Positions 22,958 to 35,010 of a DNA stretch of 64,000 nucleotides are shown here, in pieces; the first letter of the stretch is position 1, and each line of letters opens with the position of its first letter. The position numbers and the translations under genes were made by a program. Source of the DNA: Chrysopilus asiliformis (taxonomy: Eukaryota > Arthropoda > Insecta > Diptera > Rhagionidae). The stretch is taken from contig OZ035960.1 of NCBI GenBank assembly GCA_964034945.1, positions 16,711,403-16,775,402 on the forward strand, written 5' to 3'. The notes below the pieces were generated by a model. That model saw nothing but the letters and a program-made list of their open reading frames with translations. It was not told where the DNA came from and made no database searches.

Positions 22958-24655
22958 CAATGGGGAACTGGAACAATTTTTAATAGGAAACCTCAAGTTT
23001 TGGTCTCGAGAATCTAATGGCTAGATCTCGTCAGAATGATGCTCCGTCTGTCGTGACGCTCTGTCTGTCATCTTTGTCACTGACCTGACCCACAAAGGAT
23101 GATGTGGACGAGGGAGGAGAGTTGAAATTTCTCTCTACAAGTCAATTAGGTACAAAAAATAGGTCAAATTTGAAAAAAAAAAAATTCAAGAAAAAAAGTT
23201 TTTTTACTCGTTTACTGTCATGGATTCATCCTATTATACGTTCTTAAATAAATTAGAAATAAAATCGTACCTACATAAAATGTTTTACATTTTAGAAGGC
23301 CCTTGGGTTTCTAAATCAGTAATTCAACATTTATGTAGAATCTAACTGAAATAGTCAGGGAGCCCAACATTATTTGAAAACTATCCACCATATCAGTAAA
23401 AGAACTTTCATTATCGCTAAACTTTTTACGTTGCCAATTACTCCCAAAAACGATGGTCTAATTCTAGATGTCATAAATTTTCTTATCAGTTTAAACTGTT
23501 TGATTTAATCCACAAAACGCCCAACCCAAAAATCCCATTCAACAGGTAAAATAATTGCGCTTTAGGAAAACTAAACATTCAAACTCCCATATGGTTTCCC
23601 ATTGAGAAACCCTACTTAACCGAACTTCTCCACGATTCCATGAAATTTATTTGAAAATGAGAAATAAAACGGTTGACTAGCAATAATTTTAATTCTATTT
23701 AATCAAAATGTTGAAATGAAAACCCTCAAAATTGAAATGAATCGTTAAAAGTCGCCCTTAACAAATTTCTAATTTATTATAAAATAATTCCCCCAGTGAT
23801 AAAGGTTTTTATTTCAAGTAAGTACGAAATCCATATTAAAAGCGTCATAAAACATTATAATATCTTTTGGTGGTATATTATAAATAGATCTGGTATATAG
23901 AAGGAAGATTTACTCGAATAACGAGCGCTTTGACCATAAATTCAAATCTTATTGTAAATTATCTCCTAAATTCATTAAAATTCCAAGAATTACAACAAAG
24001 CCCAAGTTTTGGATTACTACTGTAAGAGAGGCCACATTTTTCGGTTTTTTTTTCTTCTTTATTTAAATCTGTCTGCGTTCATATACGCATAACAATATAT
24101 ATTTATTTATTTTAGTAGACATGTACCTATAAAATGAACACGGCCAAATGAAACGCACGCACATAAACAATAATAAAGGACACTTAAAAGGGGATAAAAG
24201 AGTCACAGTTAAACAATCTCCTGCAGCAATATATCATACGTAAACATCAGTAGAACCCTCTTCGTTCTATGCAAAGTAAACAGTCTTCCACCACCAAAAA
24301 ATTTATCTACATAGGCGTATAGAACCAGACTTTCATAACATCTTGTCGAGGAAGGAACTCCTTCAAGTTCAATGTCTCTAGAAAAAGCAAAAATTTATTA
24401 AGGAAAAAAAATCTTTTTCTTCTTGCTCATCGTTTGACTTTTTTATTGTAAAACTCATGTTCGCAACAAAGTTTCTATTCGTTTTTTATATGACAAAAAT
24501 TTGGAGCTCCAAAATCTTGGCATTCAAAGACTTCACTTGCGATTTTTTCTGAAATCTCTCCGCAAGTTATTCACAATTTTTTGCGCGATGAATAAAATCT
24601 ATCGCATAATCAGTTTATTTAAAAAAATGTTATCAACATTTGAATTTATTCCGGC
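22958..24655. other. AT-rich non-coding stretch
   Basis: No supported gene. A CpG- and GTCTGTC-containing patch at 22990-23130 is unassigned. Confidence 0.35.
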
Positions 24656-24659
24656 GATT

Positions 24660-24910
24660 TAGCATGAAAATATTTGATATGAACAGCACATGACTTTCTT
24701 ATACAAAATCTACGTTTCTGCACAAATTACGCCGTAAACGAATAAAATAGTAGTTAATATAAAAACATGAATTTTGATGTTACAAAATCCAAAATATCTC
24801 GATAACGGTCAAAGTTAAAATTCCAGTTTCGGTGTCTTTCAGGAATAAATTTTAAAATTTTGTTAATAAAGTTTCAGATCTAAAGAGAGTACCGTTAAAG
24901 GATATCCATC
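24660..24910 (+). repeat. Family-3 dispersed repeat, copy 2 (truncated)
   Basis: Shares the GAACAGCACATGACTTTCTT, TCTACGTTTC and CGATAACGG phrases with 4141-5110 and 28255-28925, but lacks the tail and array. Confidence 0.55.
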
Positions 24911-25129
24911 ACGCTAATATAAGGTCTCTCGAAAACCATATTTCAAAAACTTGTGACATAACATCTTCATCCACTCGTGTCTTTAATATTAACATTTAAG
25001 CTGAATCGGTTGAGTCGATTTCGAGTTGTAATTTTAAACAAATAAGAATCTTCTAAAATTTCTGCTCAAATTATATTCAAGACAACTTTAAACTATTTAT
25101 TCCTAGTACCATAAAAAAAAGCTCAACAC

Positions 25130-25543
25130 AATTCTGTGGTCACAAGGAAAAACTGCTTAAGTCGAAAAAGCGTTTTTGAGTAATTTGGGTTTAAAGTTTT
25201 GATTACTTTCTGGAAAAAATTGGTTATTCTTTTAAACGAAAAATGTTTTCCAGTTTGAAGTAAACACATTAAAGACTACTTTAAACTCAAAAGAATCTTA
25301 AAATCGAATTTGGTTACAGTGTTATCATAAAAAAGGCGTTTCTTCCATATTATGAACAAGTTTTTCCAAAACCATAGTAAAGCAAAACTGGCTTAGGTTA
25401 TATGGTTTTTGCTCTGCAAGGGGTACAGCATGCAAACCAAATTTTGACAGAATATAGAACTGGATATGGAGAATTGAAATATTCACCAACCTTTAAAACT
25501 ACATAACTCGACTTAAGCGGTTATTCCTTGTGACCACAGAATT
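25130..25543. mobile_element. MITE-C with about 36-bp inverted ends
   Basis: ATTCTGTGGTCACAAGG, then AAAAACTGCTTAAGTCGA at the left, and its near-perfect inverse at the right (TCGACTTAAGCGGTTATTCC, TTGTGACCACAGAAT). About 414 bp. A solitary right end of the same type lies at 39830-39870. Target duplication unclear. Confidence 0.75.
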
Positions 25544-28254
25544 TATATGTTTAAGATAAAATGAAAGGTTGATTAGTACTTATAGTTTTACTAATTTATA
25601 TTTTATAACAACCACAATACCTTCCGACTCGATGCCGTAATGATAAAAAAAGCATAAATTATATTTTCTAAAAAGAAATTCCTTTAGACAGCCTTGAAAA
25701 GGTTTCTAGAAATAGCATGAAAAAACCATTGTCGCCTAAAGCTTAAAAAGCCTTTAGTCTGAATTCTAAAATTTTAGTCCATTATTTTGCTTACACGTGT
25801 AGCACTCTATACATCGCATTTGCAAAGTGTGAATGCCACTTTTATTTCCTTCGAACATTTTATTTCTCTTCTATTTTTACTCCGAATAAAATCAACATCA
25901 AAATTCTACCCCTCGCAAAGGGCTCCGAACTGAGCACATGAACCTAACCCAACCCAATATAATATTATTTTCTCTATTTACATATTTTTGTGACAAGCGC
26001 TCTATTTCAAATTTGGTCGATTCACGAATTGAGATGATGGTAAACATAGAAAGAATTGCTTGAAAATCCTATGCTATGGAAACAGTAAGACTTTTTTTTT
26101 AGGTGGCCCACAAGAAAACCCAAAAAAGGATGAAAAAATAATGGGGGAAAATCTGAACAAAATTCCATCTCTTTACTAATGCTATAAATCCTATCCGGAC
26201 TATGTTACTTACAACTGACTTCGAAAAACACACACACGCACACACAGATATACAGGTACAATCAGGAATAAATTGATTCATATTTGTAAAGCTTGGCCCC
26301 GAAACAATACAACAACAACACTAACAACAAAAGAAAAAAAAGCAAAGGATACGCATGCTAGAATTCATGCACTATTCTTATTGAACCGAAATCAAAGCAT
26401 AAATCTTTGAGGGCAAGCATCTGAGATGAATGTGAAATTAAGGACGAAGTGGTCTCAGCTGGTTAAGATCGAAGACCGGCTAAACGCAAGGATGAACCCG
26501 ACCATCATCCATTGGGCCATAGCTATGCAAGGATGATATTCTTAAGTGGTTTCTCTTTTTCAAACGATTTTACGAAGCCATTTAACTACAGCTCTGAATA
26601 GAAATTTAGCCGGAGTGGACTTGGAGTTGTCTAGCCGAATTGTACAACTTCGAGGAGTAAGAAAAAGGAGTGTAGGATATCCGATTTCGCACAGGATAAA
26701 TGTGTGGACCATAAATTATAACTTTCTTAAGATTTCTTTTTTTTTTTGTAGTAGGTACTTAATTTGGAATTGAGCCAGAATAGATCATTGAATCATGTTA
26801 AAAACGGACGTCACCCTTGTACGCGAATACATATATTAGATCATATGGCATAGATGTTATCACTAACTATTCTCATATTTCAGCAAAATACCAATGAGCA
26901 GAAAGGATTTATGATGTTACATGATTTAATGCGTCTTCTTTTACCAACATGGCAACGAAAATTGTTTTTCTTTTGTGAACGTTTTTTTTTCTTGAAGGAA
27001 AAATTATGAGCGAATCAAAATCTAATCAACGAGGACGAAAAAAATCGGTTGATCAAATAGCTAAAATTGCTTTACTTATTGAAATACCACATTTGATTCA
27101 CTTGAACCACTATAGAACGCTATGGAAGCGAGTATTGGCAGATATTCACTGTTTTGAAATTTCAAAGACTTAAAAAACACTCTAAAACTATCATTTCAAT
27201 CCATATCAGGTACCGACTAAAAATGTACTCCATGTAAAACATTTTCACGAATTTTTGAACCGCATTCGATTCATTGCATTTTTAAAGAGTGTCCTGAAAA
27301 CCTTTATGTATCTACCATAGAAATATTAACATTCTGCATACTCCAGTGCTCCAATTTTGGTTAAAAAGAATATCTCAAAATCCTTTTTTTTTCACTGCAC
27401 ACCAACAACATCCAACACAAAATGTTCAGGAAAGGAAATGACACCCAACAATGAATTCAACCGAATCGATATCACAGCTGGAAATCCTTTTAAACCTTGA
27501 GATATGAATGCGGAAACATCCCCAACGGGAACTGTATTTCATACAGTTGGATGTGTTCCCTGTATACAACCCCAGAGAACAGGAAATTGAGTTCAGCTCA
27601 CTGTGAAATTTAGGAAATATTCCACAGGATCATATCTGTTGGCACTCAACAATTCAGTTTTTTTTTTAATTTCTAAAAAACGACGGAATTCCAGCTTGTT
27701 GGCTCTACAATATTCAACGAATCTTTCATGTACTACGAAGGATGCTAATGCAGTAATACACTAGAATTTATAAACTTTCAAGCGTTTATGTTGTATTAAA
27801 TTGTGTTATATTATAAAAATGTTTTCGAGGATTTAGAAACAATTTCTTTTATCCACTGCAAATAAACACGATTGAAGAAAAGCTTTTAACCCTAATTTCC
27901 ACTTATTTTAATGCATTTCACAGCAAGTGAAAGAAATAAAAGTGGTAAAATACTTAGAAATAGTCATATATAAGGTTTTTTTTGTGATTTTTGTTGATTT
28001 AGTAGATTTTACCTAAAAAAAATTAAAGGGATTTTTTTATTGAAGAAAAGTGCTTAAACAGCTGAAGAGAAATCGAAGTTGCAAATAGATTTAAGGGTGT
28101 CGTAAAACAACATTAGAGATTAGAGACTGATAATAAAATAAGTCAAGGAGTTAACATCGCCGTCACACTAGTGCAGCCCTCACCCTTCCTTAATGTATAA
28201 CTTACTTTATGTACAATCCCTCATGTGGAAATTTAAGACCAAAATGTCAAGTTC
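25544..28254. other. Non-coding stretch
   Basis: No gene supported. A conserved-looking patch at 26430-26530 (GTGGTCTCAGCTGGTTAAG) vaguely resembles a tRNA A box, but there is no good B box. A palindrome AACTGTATTTCATACAGTT is at 27530-27548. Confidence 0.3.
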
Positions 28255-28925
28255 TAGACAAAAACATCTTTAAAAATATCTGATTTGAATAGCACATGAC
28301 TTTCTTATACAAATTCTACGTTTCTGCATAATTTACACAATAATCCAACGAATAAAATCTTAGTTTACATAAAAATATTATATAAATTTTTGTTTTTCAA
28401 AATCTAAATCCCGATATCGGTAAAGGGAAAAAAGTACAGAATTTTAGTACCTTTAATTCTTCTTTTAACTGTTTTTTTTTTCAAAAAACCGTTATTTTGA
28501 AAACGACTAGAAAAAATCTAATTTTCCATAATGGCTGAAAAACAAAATTGCGGAAAACGCCATTCTCATTAATTAATGTGACAAATACAGCCCACAAAGT
28601 TTTTTTTTTTTGTGATTTCAAAAAACTGTTTTGTTTTAAATAACAATATATCCCGATAACGGCTTCAAACACCCAGTTCTAGTAAAAGACGAAAATTTGA
28701 AAAATTTGATTGTCTCCAGCTTTTGTCATACATAAGACTACCGAAAAATGCGTAGTTTCGAAGTAAACTGCGAAAAACAAATTTGCATTAAAAAAGCCGC
28801 CATTTTGGTTATTTCCGGTTAACGGATTTCCACTAAAAGTTGAAAGTGTCGTCCATTCTAGCACCAAAAAACTCGGTAAAATTTCAAGGCTCTAGCTTAA
28901 TTAGGGTTTGAGAAATCTTGTACAC
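28255..28925 (+). repeat. Family-3 dispersed repeat, copy 3
   Basis: The longest match to 4141-5110, with the same order of phrases (GCACATGACTTTCTTATAC, CGATAACGG, CGCCATTTTGGTTA, ATCTTGTACACA). It runs directly into the octamer array, which therefore seems to be an expansion of its CAGAC-containing tail. Confidence 0.6.
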
Positions 28926-29310
28926 AGACTGACTAACAGACTAACAAACTAACAGACTAACAGACTAACAGACAAACAGACTAACAGACTAACAGACTAA
29001 CAGACTAACAGACTAACAGACTAACAGACTAACAGACTAACAGACTAACAGACTAACAGACTAACAGACTAACAGACTAACAGACTAACAGACTAACAGA
29101 CTAACAGACTAACAGACTAACAGACTAACAGACTAACAGACTAACAGACTAACAGACTAACAGACTAACAGACTAACAGACTAACAGACTAACAGACTAA
29201 CAGACTAACAGACTAACAGACTAACAGACTAACAGACTAATAGACTAACAGACTAACAGACTAACAGACTAACAGACTAACAGACTAACAGACTAACAGA
29301 CTAACAGACA
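28926..29310 (+). repeat. (CTAACAGA)n octamer array, about 385 bp
   Basis: About 48 near-identical octamers. Variants are confined mainly to the first five units (CTAACAAA, CAAACAGA) and one ATAGACTA near 29240. The homogeneity suggests recent slippage or unequal exchange. Confidence 0.95.
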
Positions 29311-29401
29311 TTTTCGTAATAATGCGCGAATCGACTCAGGAATGCTCGGGAAATGTTTTTTAGACAAAATTAAGAGGTCGAAATTGTTCATGAATACAAT
29401 A

Positions 29402-29834
29402 AGGGTATTCACTCTTTATCGTAGTTGATTGTAAACTCGTAGAATCGTAAAATTGTAAATAAAATCGTAGTTTTTTTACAGTTCTCCATATAATTTTTTT
29501 TATGACGAAAACTACAATCTACCACACTCGAGGGTATGGTAAAATAGTAGTTTTTGTCGTAATTCTAATAAAGTATGGTTAAGACATGTTTTGTGACATG
29601 TCAACTTAGTTCCAACTCTAAAATGGACATTGGAAAAGCAAGTAAATTAAAGTATTTATATGATTTAGTATAAATTAAGAGTTAAAAAATGGTTTAAACA
29701 ACAAACTGTCAAAAATTTACGACAAAACCCACAACCTCTAGTAAAGCGCTGCTCACGCTTCGTTGTACTTTTCGATCGTAGATTTACATTATAATCTACG
29801 ATTTTACTATCTACGATCAAGAGTAAATAGCCCT
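29402..29834. mobile_element. MITE-D copy 1
   Basis: Inverted ends AGGGTATTCACTCTT and AGGGCTATTTACTCTTG with AATA outside each end (29398-29401, 29835-29838). The interior has repeated TCGTAG/CTACGA motifs. It matches 31060-32930 in inverse orientation. Confidence 0.8.
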
Positions 29835-30464
29835 AATATTTTATTATACTTCGTACAAGAAAGTAAAAATTCCCAAACATCTTAAAAATAATCGTACTGG
29901 TGATGACAACTCTTAAAATTCGTATAAATTTTAAAAACTATACAATAAATCTTATCAAAATCGAATTCATTTACATAAACGTTTCAAAAAATTGACATTA
30001 AGTGAATTAGCAATAAATCTCCTGCCAATATTTTATAAACAGGTACATTGTATTTTGGTCAATACAAAAACATATTGTACAACATAACAAAGAAAATTGC
30101 TTTTCAAAACATAAAAAAAGCAATTTAATGGAAATCAATCAGTAACCTCTTGAATTGAAATTAAGTCCACCATAATATTTTGAAGTTGCAATTACGCATT
30201 TACAAATCAACATCGCATATCGAAAGAGTCCAATTCCCATTCATTTGGTCAATTTATAACCCCGAGGAGTTTCGGAGTCACCACCCCCAAGTACCATTTA
30301 CACTAGACAATCATCATTAGAATACATAACAAAAACAGTAAAGGCCCGTCACCCATCTGTTGATGAAATCTCCCACCGTATATTCTATATGGGATAAACT
30401 AAACTAAAAGGTGTACAATTTCAATGACAAAAAAAAAGAACGCGAAAAAAAATCGTTAAAATAA
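29835..30464. other. AT-rich non-coding stretch
   Basis: No gene or structured repeat seen. Confidence 0.35.
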
Positions 30465-30860
30465 AAAAAGTGGCGATCAGAGTGTGTTGCAAGTCAATTA
30501 CCGTCGCATTCACGAACGATCCGCGATCCGTAGTACACAATGAGCCATCAATCAAGTCGATCACTTCGCTTTCGACGTAATTTATAAGCTACGCTCGGAA
30601 TATTTCTCGATTTCTATCAGATTACGACGATGACACCACACTATACTATGTCAGTGGCGCCCAGACCTACGAACAGATAAATCACTATTTGACGTCTGCG
30701 TTTTACATCGAAAAAAAATCATTATCGTCTTTTTAGGTACCCAACCTACAGAGACGATAATGCGTCGAATTCTAAACTGATAAGATTTCTTTCTGTTTTA
30801 AATTGCTTAAGTTTATATCGAGTCTATCAGTTTTCCCGAATTACTATCAGGTGGTTAAAA
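30465..30860. promoter_or_regulatory. CpG-rich promoter-like patch
   Basis: CpG-rich single-copy-looking DNA in a CpG-poor AT-rich setting. It holds TATAAG at 30583 and TATCAG at 30615-30620 on the plus strand, and TATAAAT on the minus strand. No frame looks protein-coding. It could be an alternative first exon of either gene; the strand cannot be decided. Confidence 0.22.
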
Positions 30861-31439
30861 TTGTTTTGGATCAGAATTGTTTGGATTCATTTAGTAAAGC
30901 TTGATTATCATTTGGTGTTGACTACAAAAAATACACTCACAATTTTATTTAAAAAAAAAGATACCCAAAATAAGAAAATCGAAGTTCTGGAGCATCATTT
31001 CTTGTGCCGACCTCGTCCCCTTAAAATCGTAACGTGTTTTATGGATGCCCCTATATATTAGGGCAATTCACTCTTGATCGTAGATAGTAAAATCGCAGAT
31101 TGTACTGTACATCTACGATGGAAAAGTACAACGAAGCGTGAGCAGTACTAGAGGTTGTGGGTTTTGTCGTAAATTTTTGACAGGTTGTTGTTTAAACCAG
31201 TTTTTAACTCTTAATTTATACTAAATCATATAAATACTTTAATTTACTTGCTTTTCCAATGTCCATTTTAGAGTTGGAACTAAGTTGACATGTCACAAAA
31301 CATGTCTTAACCTCACTTTATTAGAATTACGACAAAAACTACTATTTTACCATACCTTCGGGTGTGGTAGATTGTAGTTTTCGTCGTAAAAAAATTTGTA
31401 TGGAAAAACTACGATTTTATTTACGATTCTACGATTCTA

Positions 31440-32889
31440 CACTCAGAAAAATGGAGGCTAACTCGACGACCTACATACGGCGTAATTGGCCTCGGGCAGG
31501 CGCGCGTTCGCCTGCATGTGGGCAAGTAAAACTGAGTTGACCTGGGACGCTATTCTCGGAACGTTACGGATTTTTCCGAAACGTTTGTGGTGCAGTGGAA
31601 AAAGACCTCTATAAGGTGTACGTACCGCCTATATTGCTCCAAATTACGTCTCAAACATTACGAAGCAATTCACCACTTTACACGAAACCGCATTCTCGAA
31701 CTTAGATTACGGAAATATCCGAAACATAACAAAACATTACGTTTCGGATCCATCCGAAACGTCCAGATGTTACTTTTCGAAACGTTTGTGTGCTTTGAGT
31801 TATCGTTTCGCGTCCGTTGTTTATTGTTATTCGATGCGGGCATAATTTTAATCGTGTAATAAGCATAATACGGAGAATAATTCTTTTTCATTGATTCATT
31901 TGCAAATGATTAGCACGAGAATTTCAGTTTTCATTCACTCACGAATTTTATTTTTCCATTCTCGTATTTTTAAAATTCTATTTGCGAATGGAATGGAAAA
32001 TTTTACGAATGGAAAATTAAAATTCGCTCACGAATTTATCGCAAAAGAATGATTTTTGAATGGAATTATTGTATGAAGTAAAAGTAACGCCATAACTTTC
32101 AAAAGGATTGAGCCAGAGTCTTGAAATTTTTTATAGTTGCCTTTCTCGTAAACAATACGGCTAAGTTATTGGACGGGAAAAATCGGCCCACTCCTTCCCC
32201 CCTCCGGCATTCAAATGAAAGTTTTTTACAATTGTCTCAAAAACGCCGCTTCATATCGTAAAATTTATAAATGTAAAATATGTTTAGAATACGATTTTAC
32301 ATAACTCTATACATAATAATTCAATCAAACCACTCCCTTCCCCGTAACAAACGATAACAAACGTTAAAATCAACAAATAAACAAAAATAACTCATAATAC
32401 ACTATTACTTACATTGAACACTAGTCAAATATTATTAACTGATATTAAATTAGTGAAAAATTACTCTAATACAAGTTAAACACTAGTTAATAAATATAAA
32501 CAAAACAAAACTATTCAAATATTTCCGTTTTGACAGCTCTATTCTACGTACATTTCGGAATGTGGTGAATATGGTGAATATAATTCCGAAACATAAACGT
32601 TTCGTGACCAGAATACGATCTTTCAAACGTTTCGGATTTAGATTACGGAAAAAACATTTCGGTGAGATTCGTAATCCGTAACGTAACGAAAAATCCGAAA
32701 CGTTCCGAGAATAGCGTCCCTGTGGTCGGAGAAATTCTGAAATTAAGCCACCAGCAGGTGAAGTAGGGCATTGGGGGCTGCACGAGTTGACCTTAGATAA
32801 GTTAACTCTGACCGCTAGCTGGCTTACAGAAACCTCTGTAAGGTCAGAGTTAACCTGACAAAAAGTTGACCTGGACATTTTTCTGAGTG
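31440..32889. mobile_element. MITE-A copy 2, nested in MITE-D, itself interrupted
   Basis: CACTCAGAAAAATGG...CATTTTTCTGAGTG with TA duplicated on both sides (31438-31439 and 32890-32891); comparison with MITE-D copy 1 confirms the empty site CTACG. The two halves 31440-31544 and 32720-32889 match 9419-9690. Confidence 0.88.
31545..32719. mobile_element. 1175-bp TIR element inside MITE-A (Harbinger-like?)
   Basis: Ends GGACGCTATTCTCGGAACGT and, inverted, the same followed by TTCGGATTTTTCG. CTG is duplicated outside (31542-31544, 32720-32722), exactly at the point where MITE-A copy 1 is continuous. TCCGAAACGT motifs recur in both subterminal regions. A 3-bp duplication suggests PIF/Harbinger, but CTG is not the usual TWA. 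The interior frame 31587-31859 shows no transposase motif. Confidence 0.82.
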
Positions 32890-33179
32890 TACGAGTTTAC
32901 GATCAACTACGATAAAGAGTGAATAGCCCTATTATAAAGCAAAACTTGCGTCGTTGGCGGTTGACATGCTTCTTCACCATTTAGGTCGCAGCCGTCACTG
33001 GACTTCCGAAGCTGTTAGGGGAAATATCTGATTTAAGAGCAAAATTATGTGGCGTTTTTTTTTTTGAATCAAAAGTTATTAAACCGTACTTTTCTTAAAC
33101 CCGAGTGGTACATAAACCGAAACCCCATATTTTATGTATGATGAGATAAAATAGGTCATGTAATTCTTGATTTTTTAGA

Positions 33180-33340
33180 CCAACATTTTTTGGACCCTCA
33201 TTTCTTAGACCCCCGTTTTTAGACCCCCGTTTTTAGACCCCAATTTTTTCACCTCAATTTTTTGACCCTCATTTTTTAAGCCCCCAATTTAAGGTCGCCA
33301 TATTTTAGATCACAATTTTTCAACCCCTATTTTTTATAGG
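33180..33340 (+). repeat. Degenerate short tandem (GACCCCCGTTTTTA-like)
   Basis: Roughly ten units of 13-17 bp of the form AGACCCCNNTTTTT in a row. Confidence 0.7.
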
Positions 33341-35010
33341 GAACGAGTATCACGTTTTTTTTGGTAATTTCTTTTCGGATTGAATACCGCCGTCACACTA
33401 CTGCATTATCAAGACTTTATACCCCCCTACCCCCTAAATGTTTGACGTTTTTTATGGACAATCCCTTAAATCTTTTTAAAATGCATTATGTTTCCAAACA
33501 GTTGATTATTCACTACAATTTTTGAATAACTACTCCACTGGTCGACGAAGAAGGCGCCACACGATCGGATTGTATTTCTCAAGATTTAAAACTTCTTATG
33601 ATGATCATGACAATTTACTCATAACGAGACAAAAAAAATCGAAAATTCATCCAAGACTACGTAATTTAAGTTTTTTTATTCAACTTTTCAATAATACACT
33701 TATACGTAGCTATATACGTAGCTATAACTAAATTAGTTTATTATTAAAAATTATAATTTAATATTGTTGCGCCATTGAATTGTAGGAACCTAAAGCGATA
33801 TTTAACAATAAAAAAGGCAATTCACCTTGTATTGCCTGTAATCAGCCTTTAGCAAAACTTTTCAATCCACGATGAATAATTGAAACCTTTTGGATCGGTT
33901 TCCCCTTAACGGGTATAACCGCAATTTGGAGCAAAGTAAACCATAATCAATTGAATGATCAGCACGAAGATCACCCCATCAAGGCAATCAATTCGAATTT
34001 CATACGAAAGAAAAATGATTTCAAATTGAGTAATTCGAATCCATGTGATTTACACATCGATTTCACATGAAATTTATGACAATTTTTTTTTGTTTTTGCA
34101 ATCAAACGATAATTATACGGAAATCGATAAGAATATAATGTTGAAAGATGACAAGTAAAAAGACATTGCACAAAAACAAAAGACAGAAAAAAATTGCAAT
34201 ATTTACAAATGGAGAAGGTATTAAACAATTAGGAATTAATCATTCGATGGTACAATTTTTCTTTATCTTTAAATGATTTTTCTCGGAAAAATAAATGAAT
34301 TAAAATTGAGTTTACATTGAAGAAAAATTTAATAACGCAACTGTGAAGAGATTTTCCCAGAAATTTTTATTAAAACTTAGTATTAGACTTGCCCAGAGAA
34401 ACTTTTAAAATTCATTTATATGTATAATATGCACTCGACATATTACGTCATAAAATAAAAGTTTTTTTTCTTTAATCAAATTGAATCAGCGGAACTCCAA
34501 TAAATAAAACTTTTTGCTTTACTTTCCGTGGAACTGATATATGACGATTGTCAAATAAACGTCAATTGCAACAATTGTTATTTACCAAAGTTCTGGTATA
34601 TTGAAACAGTTGTTCAAATTCAATTCATTCATTTAAATATTTTTAACTAGATCAGCGATAAAAAGTAATCATGTTTATTGAGTTCATTAATAATGCTTTT
34701 TTAAATAACCCAATTTTTACATTTTCTTAGAAAATCTATTAAATTTTTAGGTACTAAAGTCGACTGAAAATTTCACAAAACCATTTTTATATTGTAGAAG
34801 GGAAGGGGGTAATTTGAATTCCGGTTGAATTAGGTGGACGCTTTTTTTTTTTGTTACTGGACAGATTGAGCCAATGAGTTTCAAATCTGCCTAAAATTTT
34901 GCACACAGGGTTTGGGGTTTTATAAACAAAAAAAAAGTGACGCCAAGCAAAAAAAAAGCACGCCTAAGAAAATTTCAATTCATTGACAGCCGAAGGCTTT
35001 TAAAAGGATG
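33341..35010. other. AT-rich non-coding stretch
   Basis: CCGTCACACTACTGCA at 33390 recurs as CCGTCACACTANTGCA at 28160 and 37018, a short dispersed motif. The rest is without supported features. Confidence 0.35.

Larger units (their letters stand above)
31060..32930. mobile_element. MITE-D copy 2, interrupted by two nested elements
   Basis: AGGGCAATTCACTCTTGATC at the left and AAAGAGTGAATAGCCCT at the right with ATT on both sides. Without the insert it equals the 29402-29834 copy reversed. The insertion is MITE-A (31440-32889), itself split by a third element. Confidence 0.85.

Noticed and set aside
26430..26530. tRNA-like A box, possible SINE or tRNA
   Set aside because: No acceptable B box at the right distance and no cloverleaf.
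26886..27010. Exon-like segment after TTCAG (QNTNEQKGFMMLHDLMRLLL)
   Set aside because: No donor site before the stop and no partner exon in phase.
28926..29310. CRISPR-like regular repeat
   Set aside because: Contiguous 8-bp units with no spacers, in a eukaryotic genome.
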